DNA of 64,000 nt from Owenweeksia sp. GTDB taxonomy: Bacteria > Bacteroidota > Bacteroidia > Flavobacteriales > Schleiferiaceae. The position numbers and the translations under genes are program-made. Below the pieces are notes generated by a model. The model searched no databases and had not been told where the DNA came from. It saw only the letters and a list, made by a program, of their open reading frames with translations. Below, piece after piece: positions 1-4,752 of this stretch (the stretch's first letter is position 1; the number at the start of each line of letters is the position of its first letter). The stretch spans positions 1-64,000 of the forward strand of contig JANQPD010000030.1 of NCBI GenBank assembly GCA_028285465.1. Direction: 5' to 3'.

Positions 1-307
1 AAAAAAGCAGCGCCAGGCCAAACATCAGCACGGGCCCAATTACCCAATTGAGCAAAAGAGAAAGGGAAAGCACCTTAAGGTTACGGAATACCTGCGGCAG
101 GAGCGCGTAGTTGACTTTGGCCAGCGGAGGATACATCATAAGCATAAGGCCGATGGCAAGGGGCACATTGGTGGAGCCACTGCTGAAACCGCCGATAAAG
201 GCAGCGCTGGAAGGGAACAAATAGCCAATGCCTATGCCCACCGCCATGGCGGTAAAGATCCAAAGCGTGAGGTAGCGGTCGAGGAAAGCGAGTTTTTTAC
301 GTGTCAT
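1..307 (-). CDS. ACR3-family arsenite efflux transporter, N-terminal part (cut by window edge)
   Basis: The minus-strand reading frame from the ATG at 307 runs off the window start without a stop, giving about 102 residues that begin [18 protein letters not shown]. It contains three hydrophobic segments, and a stretch reading [17 protein letters not shown], the signature of the ACR3 (bile acid/Na+ symporter superfamily) arsenite permeases. Such proteins sit in the inner membrane and expel As(III). The frame starts 11 bases inside the end of arsC, so the two are translationally coupled, and it is the last visible gene of an arsR-DUF6428-arsC-ACR3 operon. ACR3 rather than ArsB is inferred from the motif; the rest of the protein is outside the window. 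Confidence 0.85.
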   Translation of the reverse strand, partial: MTRKKLAFLDRYLTLWIFTAMAVGIGIGYLFPSSAAFIGGFSSGSTNVPLAIGLMLMMYPPLAKVNYALLPQVFRNLKVLSLSLLLNWVIGPVLMFGLALLF

Positions 308-929
308 TCAGAAGGGTGAGTTGGGCAAATACGAAAAACATTTCTCTTGCGATCTGCAAACAGCGGGTATCATATTGGGCGGTCTCCCCGGAGGTGTGGT
401 CAAAGGCCTTCGGATCGTCATACAAAAGGGGAATGCGTCTTTCTGCGCCCGGCACAAAGGGACAGTTTTCATCGGCCTGGGCACAGGTCATTACAGCGGC
501 AAAGCCTTTTTCGGGCTGCCCCGGCGCATCGTATAGCTTGGAGAAGGCTTTAATGGAAGGGCTTTCCGGCCCCGGACTTAACCAGTACGTGGGGTTTTCT
601 TCCTCTTCCTCGGCTTTCACCCTAAAGCCCGCTCGTTCCAGGGCGGCCACCGCCCGCTCGTTAAAGGCGGTTACGGCTGTACCTCCCGAAGTACAGCGCA
701 CTTCCTGCCCGTAAAAAGAAGCCGCGCTCTGCGCCCAAACCTGGGCAAATTGGCTCCTGCGGGAATTGTGGGTACAGATGAAGTGCAAGGCTAGCGCTTC
801 TCCGTTTTCCTGTTTCTTACGGAGGTAATCGATCAGCGCTTGCAGTATAGCCCGCCTGCTTTCAGGAGGAGGCGCGGCCAATACAACCCGTATATAGGTA
901 TTGAGGCCCGGATAAAAAGGCATAGCCAT
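297..929 (-). CDS. arsC: arsenate reductase, low-molecular-weight phosphatase type
   Basis: About 210 residues of the LMW protein-tyrosine-phosphatase-like arsenate reductase family. The phosphate-binding loop is visible as CTHNSRR (C-X5-R), preceded by a short hydrophobic strand, and further Cys residues lie in the C-terminal half ([11 protein letters not shown]) as needed for the disulfide cascade that reduces As(V) to As(III). The product As(III) is then exported by the ACR3 protein next door. The ATG at 929 starts [10 protein letters not shown]; a GTG at 941 that overlaps the upstream stop, and another ATG at 923, are alternatives, and the ATG at 923 matches the usual N-terminus (MxxYPxL) about as well. 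Second-to-last visible gene of the ars operon. Confidence 0.88.
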   Translation of the reverse strand: MAMPFYPGLNTYIRVVLAAPPPESRRAILQALIDYLRKKQENGEALALHFICTHNSRRSQFAQVWAQSAASFYGQEVRCTSGGTAVTAFNERAVAALERAGFRVKAEEEEENPTYWLSPGPESPSIKAFSKLYDAPGQPEKGFAAVMTCAQADENCPFVPGAERRIPLLYDDPKAFDHTSGETAQYDTRCLQIAREMFFVFAQLTLLNDT

Positions 930-933
930 ATGA

Positions 934-1410
934 TTAAGCACAGCAGGCGGAGCCGGGTGTGCAGGCTTCCGCTGTTTTATTCCCCAAAGAAGACAGGCTA
1001 TGCCTGGGTTTATCTGCGGGTAGCCCGCAGGTTTCCTTAGCCAGGCAATCTGTTTTTTTGTTCACCAGGTGGAAAGCCCCTTCCGCAAAGCGCAAGCCGT
1101 AGCGGCCAATGGTGCCCGCCTGGTATTCTACCTCAACCTCCAGGTCGGGAAGCTGCAGTTTTTGCTCGGACGACCTGAGAATGCCCAACAGCTTTCCGGG
1201 CGCCAGGCGGTGGGCATCGTCTTCGGCTTCCCACAGTTGCAGGTTGATCGTTTTTTCGTGGCGTATGGTGTTCCCGCAATCGATAAAACTGCGTTGCACC
1301 AGCCCCACTTCGGTGAGGTGTACATGAAGCGGGATCTCCGTGCCTTCCGGCAGTACAAAACGCAGTTCAGTTAGGCCGGGTAAAGCTTTTTTAAAGGAAG
1401 AAAAGTGCAT
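934..1410 (-). CDS. DUF6428-family protein of the ars operon
   Basis: 158 residues that I recognise as the DUF6428 family, repeatedly found between arsR and arsC in Bacteroidota. The N-terminal two thirds look like a compact beta-rich domain (ELRFVLPEGTEIPLHVHLTEVG), and the tail is Cys-rich (AEACTPGSACCA). The ArsR of this operon also ends in CC. A thiolate tail is consistent with binding As(III), but this is inference; no biochemical role is established to my knowledge. The start ATG at 1410 gives MHFSSFKKALPGL. It lies 33 bases downstream of the arsR stop and runs into arsC. Confidence 0.72.
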   Translation of the reverse strand: MHFSSFKKALPGLTELRFVLPEGTEIPLHVHLTEVGLVQRSFIDCGNTIRHEKTINLQLWEAEDDAHRLAPGKLLGILRSSEQKLQLPDLEVEVEYQAGTIGRYGLRFAEGAFHLVNKKTDCLAKETCGLPADKPRHSLSSLGNKTAEACTPGSACCA

Positions 1411-1443
1411 GAGAAAGAAATTTAGCGTGAAACAATAATAGGG

Positions 1444-1782
1444 TCAGCAGCAATCGTCCGCCCCGGGCAGGGGCGTATAGGCATCAAAAAAGCCGTTAAA
1501 GAGGGCGCGCACCTCTTGCCAGCGCCCGGGGTTGATGCAGTAGCTCATCGATACCCCTTCAACCGTTCCCTGGATCAGGTTCAGCGCTTTAAGCGCGCGC
1601 AGGTGCTGGCTGATGGTGGGTTGGGCCAGCCCGGTTTCCAACACCAGGTCGCCGTTTATGCAGGCCCGGGCTTTGAGCAGGTGCTGCAAAATGGCGATGC
1701 GGGCGGGATGCGCCAGGGCTTTGGCCAATTCGGCCAATTCGTTTTGTGCCGGGCTAAACAGTTTGCTTTTGGTGACTCCCAT
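1444..1782 (-). CDS. arsR: ArsR-family arsenic-responsive repressor
   Basis: 112 residues with the winged-helix fold of ArsR/SmtB repressors: LAKALAHPARIAILQHLL followed by the recognition helix region LAQPTISQHLRALKALNLI. The protein ends ADDCC; the classical ELCVCDL metal site in the DNA-binding helix is absent, so As(III) is probably sensed by C-terminal cysteines plus ACINGD Cys in helix 3, as in variant ArsR proteins (inference). I chose the ATG at 1782 (MGVTKSK); a TTG two codons upstream is possible. First gene of the operon; a perfect inverted repeat just upstream is the likely operator. Confidence 0.9.
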   Translation of the reverse strand: MGVTKSKLFSPAQNELAELAKALAHPARIAILQHLLKARACINGDLVLETGLAQPTISQHLRALKALNLIQGTVEGVSMSYCINPGRWQEVRALFNGFFDAYTPLPGADDCC

Positions 1783-1792
1783 AAACAATTCA

Positions 1793-1822
1793 TTTATTCA
1801 TTGCAATATTACGATGAATAAA
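1793..1822. promoter_or_regulatory. inverted repeat, probable ArsR operator
   Basis: Perfect 9-base arms TTTATTCAT (1793-1801) and ATGAATAAA (1814-1822) separated by 12 bases, centred 26 bases upstream of the arsR start. Read on the minus strand the spacer contains TAATATTG, one mismatch from the Bacteroidota -7 element TAnnTTTG, so a bound dimer would cover the core promoter. Autorepression of ars operons by ArsR at such palindromes is established; the assignment here is inference. Confidence 0.65.
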
Positions 1823-1957
1823 GGAATCCTCCTTCTTTTGGGTTGGTTTTTTTGTTAAAAACGCAAAAGCCTATGCCAAGGGGCAGGGGAGAAGACGGTG
1901 TGGGTGGAGCGGCTGGGCATAAAAGCCGGAAGGGAATAAAAAAGCCAGGATTTCCCC

Positions 1958-1987
1958 TTGTGTATTTCTTCTCAATATTTACATTTG
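1958..1987 (+). promoter_or_regulatory. Bacteroidota-type promoter for the tRNA genes
   Basis: TTG at 1958-1960, then 19 bases, then TACATTTG at 1980-1987, an exact fit to the Bacteroidota housekeeping promoter (TTG-N19-TAnnTTTG). It lies 46 bases upstream of the mature 5' end of tRNA-Ser. Confidence 0.6.
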
Positions 1988-2033
1988 CACCCCTCAACAA
2001 AACAGCCTGGGCTGAAGGGTTGAGGATAAGCCT

Positions 2034-2123
2034 GGTGAGATGGGTGAGTGGCTTAAACCAGTAGTTTGCTAAACTGCCGTACGGGCAACCGTACCGCGGG
2101 TTCGAATCCCGCTCTCACCGCCA
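2034..2123 (+). tRNA. tRNA-Ser (anticodon GCT)
   Basis: Class II tRNA. The acceptor stem pairs GGTGAGA (2034-2040) with TCTCACC (2113-2119), discriminator G at 2120 and an encoded CCA at 2121-2123. The anticodon arm is GTAGT-TTGCTAA-ACTGC, giving anticodon GCT that reads AGC/AGU. A long variable arm (GTACGGGCAACCGTAC) precedes the T-arm GCGGGTTCGAATCCCGC. Confidence 0.93.
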
Positions 2124-2205
2124 CGGGGCGTAGCCTTTCTCCAGCTGTAGCTGGTCAGGACAGGCTCCGCCCGCTTATCGTGCTTGCTTTGGGAGCAGAT
2201 GAGGA
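2124..2205 (+). pseudogene. degenerate tRNA-Pro copy
   Basis: Directly after the CCA of tRNA-Ser comes CGGGGCGTAGC (2124-2134), identical to the 5' end of the intact tRNA-Pro 100 bases downstream. After a divergent stretch with its own hairpin (CCAGCTGTAGCTGG) comes TTATCG and TTGCTTTGGGAGCA, which matches the D-loop and anticodon loop (TGG) of tRNA-Pro. The T-arm and 3' end are missing. It cannot fold as a complete tRNA. Confidence 0.6.
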
Positions 2206-2223
2206 TAATAGAAGCGATGCCCT

Positions 2224-2301
2224 CGGGGCGTAGCGTAGCCCGGTTATCGCGCCTGCTTTGGGAGCAGGAGGTCGCAGGTTCGAATCCTGCCGCCCCGACC
2301 A
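2224..2301 (+). tRNA. tRNA-Pro (anticodon TGG)
   Basis: Acceptor stem CGGGGCG (2224-2230) with CGCCCCG (2291-2297), discriminator A at 2298, encoded CCA at 2299-2301. Anticodon arm CCTGC-TTTGGGA-GCAGG gives anticodon TGG. T-arm GCAGG-TTCGAAT-CCTGC. Its 3' end (CCTGCCGCCCCGAC) is the template for the modified copies found down to 4549. A Rho-independent terminator follows immediately. Confidence 0.93.
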
Positions 2302-2467
2302 TAAAGCCGCAAGTTTGAAAAAGCTTGCGGCTTTTTTGTTTTAGGCCGAGCCAAGCTATGCTTGAGCGAAGAAGTAAAATAAAAAAGTGCAGGCTGCGCA
2401 TCTGCAGCCTTAGGCTTTATGGTATATCCATTAAGGGGTTTACCAGGATCACGAAGTAACCCTGCCG
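2290..2467 (+). repeat. long direct repeat R1, copy 1
   Basis: 178 bases that begin inside the tRNA-Pro 3' end (CCGCCCCGACCA) and run through the terminator to CACGAAGTAACCCTGCCG. Copy 2 lies at 2851-3028 at a constant offset of 561, with about five substitutions and no gaps by eye. The copies must stem from a duplication that included the tRNA 3' end. Confidence 0.9.
2303..2340 (+). terminator. Rho-independent terminator after the tRNA genes
   Basis: Stem AGCCGCAAG (2305-2313) / CTTGCGGCT (2324-2332), then a T run. The same hairpin recurs in the second copy of the long repeat at about 2864-2901. Confidence 0.85.
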
Positions 2468-2573
2468 TCAAGACTTTTTTTATGCTTTCCTCCCGAGCTT
2501 GCTCGAAGGAGAGAAGGCATAAAAAGGCTCAGATCGCGCCGTGGCTGAAGACTTTTAAGTCGTAAACCCCAAA
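2465..2573 (+). repeat. long direct repeat R2, copy 1
   Basis: 109 bases repeated at 4568-4676 with a single difference (T2542 versus C4645). Copy 1 starts with only the 3' half of a terminator stem (GTCAAGACTTTTTT), the 5' half having been lost, and is joined straight to the end of R1. The repeat holds its own hairpin-prone stretch (CGAGCTTGCTCG). No protein is encoded. Confidence 0.9.
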
Positions 2574-2586
2574 GTGTTAGCGGCGT

Positions 2587-2617
2587 CAGGATCACGAAGT
2601 AACCCTGCCGCCCCGAC
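2587..2617 (+). repeat. modified tRNA-Pro 3' end, intact copy
   Basis: CAGGATCACGAAGTAA followed by CCCTGCCGCCCCGAC. Compared with tRNA-Pro (CAGGTTCGAATCCTGCCGCCCCGAC) the T-stem CAGG/CCTG and acceptor strand are kept but the T-loop is enlarged. Other copies: 3005-3035 and 4518-4549 (complete), 2443-2467 and 2749-2770 (partial). Each complete copy is followed by a terminator-like or A/T-rich hairpin region, as a tRNA gene would be. Confidence 0.7.
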
Positions 2618-2621
2618 AAAT

Positions 2622-2656
2622 AAAAGCCTTGCACACAGTGTGAGGCTTTTTTTGTG
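2622..2656 (+). terminator. Rho-independent terminator
   Basis: Stem AAAAGCCTT-G-CACAC / GTGTG-AGGCTTTT (2622-2636 / 2638-2650) followed by T's, directly behind the modified tRNA 3' end of 2587-2617. Confidence 0.75.
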
Positions 2657-2821
2657 CGATTGAGCCAAACTTGTTTGAGCGAAAACAACACATAAAAAAA
2701 CGGACGAACGAAGTGAGTACAGGGCTTTTATTTAGCCCCCTCTCCTTCCAGGATCATGAAATAACCCTATTACTCTATAAACAAAACCTTTGCAAGTATG
2801 AACACTTTCTTATTACTTAAA

Positions 2822-2863
2822 CAGGAGGTCGTCCCCAACTAAGTTGGGGACCGCCCCGACCAT
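2822..2863 (+). pseudogene. tRNA-Pro 3'-half relic with replaced T-arm
   Basis: CAGGAGGTCG (2822-2831) equals the anticodon-stem/variable-loop part of tRNA-Pro, and CCGCCCCGACCAT (2851-2863) equals its acceptor strand plus CCA. Between them the T-arm is replaced by a perfect hairpin, GTCCCCAACT / AGTTGGGGAC (2831-2851). The 5' half of the tRNA is absent upstream. Confidence 0.65.
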
Positions 2864-3028
2864 GAAGCCGCAAGTTTGAAAAAGCTTGCGGCTTTTTTGT
2901 TTTAGGCCGAGCCAAGCTATGCTTGAGCGAAGAAGTAAAATAAAAAAGTGCAGGCCGCGCATCTGCAGCCTTGGGCTTTATGGTATATCCATTAAGGGGT
3001 TTATCAGGATCACGAAGTAATCCTGCCG
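2851..3028 (+). repeat. long direct repeat R1, copy 2
   Basis: Second copy of the 178-base repeat of 2290-2467. It keeps the tRNA-Pro acceptor strand, the CCA, and the terminator hairpin with its T run, although no complete tRNA precedes it. It ends in CCTGCCG and continues, unlike copy 1, into CCCCGAC, restoring a tRNA-Pro-like 3' end at 3035. Confidence 0.9.
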
Positions 3029-3035
3029 CCCCGAC
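3005..3035 (+). repeat. modified tRNA-Pro 3' end, left flank of the 3238 gene
   Basis: CAGGATCACGAAGTAATCCTG followed by CCGCCCCGAC. Together with the copy at 4518-4549 it brackets the T9SS gene at 3238-4428. The sequence from 3036 to 3237 is otherwise A/T-rich leader DNA in which I see no further gene. Confidence 0.7.
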
Positions 3036-3237
3036 AAATAAAAAAGCCCACCAAACGAAGTGAGGTCGAGGCTTTAGTTTGTATCACCCTCCATTACAGG
3101 ATCACCGCAGGTAATCCCTTTTCAAAAACAAGATTGAACGTTACTGTTTCATAAAAAAAATGGGTTTTTATGTCACCTCAGTTCTATTTTAAACGTATAC
3201 ATAAATAGAGACCTTAAAATAATCTATAAAATAATTT

Positions 3238-4428
3238 ATGATGAAAAGAAAAGTATTACTGTCTATTATAAGCTTACTTTCCGTTTCGCTGACATGGGCA
3301 CAACCCGCACAAGTTCAGATCAACATTCACCTATCTACCAATTCTTCAGCCATTCAGGGCGCACTCCATGGCTATAAAGTTTTGCTCTGGGATGTAGGGC
3401 CAGGTTCTGGAGCGGGTAGCGGGTTATATACAGACGCAAACGGGGATGTTAACATGCTTTTTACGAGTAGGTACACAAACGGCCCGGGACACTTCAGATT
3501 TGAAGTAAGAGATTGCCAAAATCAGGTAGTTGCTACCCAAAGGGTAGACTATACTACCCCGGGTGCACAACTGGTATTGACAGATTCTGTTTTTGTGCCT
3601 TGTGTAGATCCATGTAATGCATCAGCTAGACTTACTGGGAATAATGGCAATAGATATCAATTCTATGCCTTTTCGGGATTTCAAAATTGGGATATGAATA
3701 ATGCCCGGTGGGATTTTTCAGATGGAACCTCCTATACGGGTGAGTGGATAACAAAACAGTTTCCTTTAGGCACCTATAGCTGGAAAATGACCCACCAGGG
3801 CTGTGCTGTTGACAGCGGTTCAATTAATGTAACCGGAACTTGTTATGCAGACTTCTCAGTAGACACTGCCACAAGCGGCAACGGTGTGATTAATATTTTC
3901 AACAACTCGGTGGCTACCAGTGCCGGCAACACACTCTACCATCTCTGGCATTTTGGCGATGGTACTACCTCTACCTTGCCTTTTCCACAACACCAGTACA
4001 GCGGAAACGGCCCTTATCCGCTCATTTATCCTATCTATCTCAGTATTACTGAGGTAGACTTTCAAGGAGACACCATTTGCCAATCATGGCATGGAGACTC
4101 ACTGTTCATTGACTCAACCGGAAACCTGCTAAAAACCGGTTTTACCATTAATATAATGGCCCCTAATAACTCCGTTAGTTTAACAGACGATCAAGCACTT
4201 GTGTTTGCTATGTTCCCTCAACCGGCTAGTGAAGCAATACGTATTGAAACCAATGTAAAGATCAGGTATGCGGAGCTGGTTGATCTCAATGGCCGCTTAC
4301 TGCAGGATTGGCCGTTGGATGACGACAAATACGTTGAATTACTACTTGAAAAGCAACCTCCGGGGATGTACGTATTAAGAATACATAGTGATCAAGGGAT
4401 TAGTACGCACAAGTGCTTGATCAAATAG
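3238..4428 (+). CDS. secreted PKD-domain protein with T9SS sorting domain
   Basis: 396 residues. An N-terminal signal peptide (MMKRKVLLSIISLLSVSLTW, cleavage after AQ) is followed by a beta-rich region, a PKD-like domain with the motif LWHFGDGT near residue 238, and a C-terminal region from about residue 315 (FAMFPQPASEAIRI ... GMYVLRIHSDQG) typical of type A T9SS sorting domains. It should be exported across the outer membrane and be surface-attached or released. Ligand unknown. Either ATG of the ATGATG pair at 3238 may serve. Base composition is more A/T-rich than neighbouring operons, and the gene sits between two modified tRNA-Pro 3' ends, suggesting acquisition as a cassette. Confidence 0.85.
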   Translation: MMKRKVLLSIISLLSVSLTWAQPAQVQINIHLSTNSSAIQGALHGYKVLLWDVGPGSGAGSGLYTDANGDVNMLFTSRYTNGPGHFRFEVRDCQNQVVATQRVDYTTPGAQLVLTDSVFVPCVDPCNASARLTGNNGNRYQFYAFSGFQNWDMNNARWDFSDGTSYTGEWITKQFPLGTYSWKMTHQGCAVDSGSINVTGTCYADFSVDTATSGNGVINIFNNSVATSAGNTLYHLWHFGDGTTSTLPFPQHQYSGNGPYPLIYPIYLSITEVDFQGDTICQSWHGDSLFIDSTGNLLKTGFTINIMAPNNSVSLTDDQALVFAMFPQPASEAIRIETNVKIRYAELVDLNGRLLQDWPLDDDKYVELLLEKQPPGMYVLRIHSDQGISTHKCLIK

Positions 4429-4517
4429 GAAATACGCTTAACCCATACAATACATTTAAACGTAAAAAAGTGTGGTCTTTAGAAGTTAGTAGTTAAGCAA
4501 TCTATTAAGGGGCTAAT

Positions 4518-4549
4518 CAGGATCATGAGATAACCCCTGCCGCCCCGAC
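4518..4549 (+). repeat. modified tRNA-Pro 3' end, right flank of the 3238 gene
   Basis: CAGGATCATGAGATAACCCC followed by TGCCGCCCCGAC, preceded by CTATTAAGGGGCTAAT as in the other copies. It is followed by a terminator and by R2 copy 2. Confidence 0.7.
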
Positions 4550-4551
4550 TT

Positions 4552-4588
4552 AAAAGTCTTGACGTTTCCGTCAAGACTTTTTTTATGC
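4552..4588 (+). terminator. Rho-independent terminator
   Basis: Perfect 12-base stem AAAAGTCTTGAC (4552-4563) / GTCAAGACTTTT (4570-4581), six-base loop, then T's. It ends transcription from the 3238 gene. R2 copy 1 at 2465 retains only the right arm of this hairpin. Confidence 0.85.
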
Positions 4589-4676
4589 TTTCCTCCCGAG
4601 CTTGCTCGAAGGAGAGAAGGCATAAAAAGGCTCAGATCGCGCCGCGGCTGAAGACTTTTAAGTCGTAAACCCCAAA
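4568..4676 (+). repeat. long direct repeat R2, copy 2
   Basis: 109-base copy of 2465-2573 with one difference. Here the full terminator stem is present, so this copy is the ancestral arrangement and copy 1 the deleted form. The remaining bases to 4752 hold no gene that I can see. Confidence 0.9.
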
Positions 4677-4752
4677 CCTGCCGTACAAAAGTTTGTGGTG
4701 CGGCATTGAGGCGCAATTCCTAAAAACCTGCCCTTCTGCCGGTAAACCCGTT

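Noticed and set aside
1809-2000. 63-codon minus-strand frame upstream of arsR
   Set aside because: Overlaps the ArsR operator, promoter and tRNA promoter, no family resemblance, low-complexity Pro/Ser sequence.
2069-2401. Minus-strand frame of 110 codons with phrases such as AAGFEPATSCSQSRRDNRA and GESGIRTRGTVAR
   Set aside because: It is the antisense of tRNA-Pro and tRNA-Ser; these phrases are the well-known artefact of annotating tRNA antisense frames.
2449-2691. Minus-strand frame sharing about 38 residues with the frame at 4513-4716
   Set aside because: The shared part is just the 109-base DNA repeat R2; there is no start context, and the flanks differ.
2290-4676. Considered a CRISPR array or integron attC array
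   Set aside because: Repeats are of different lengths, irregularly spaced and contain tRNA ends and terminators; there are no Cas or integrase genes here, and attC core sites are missing.
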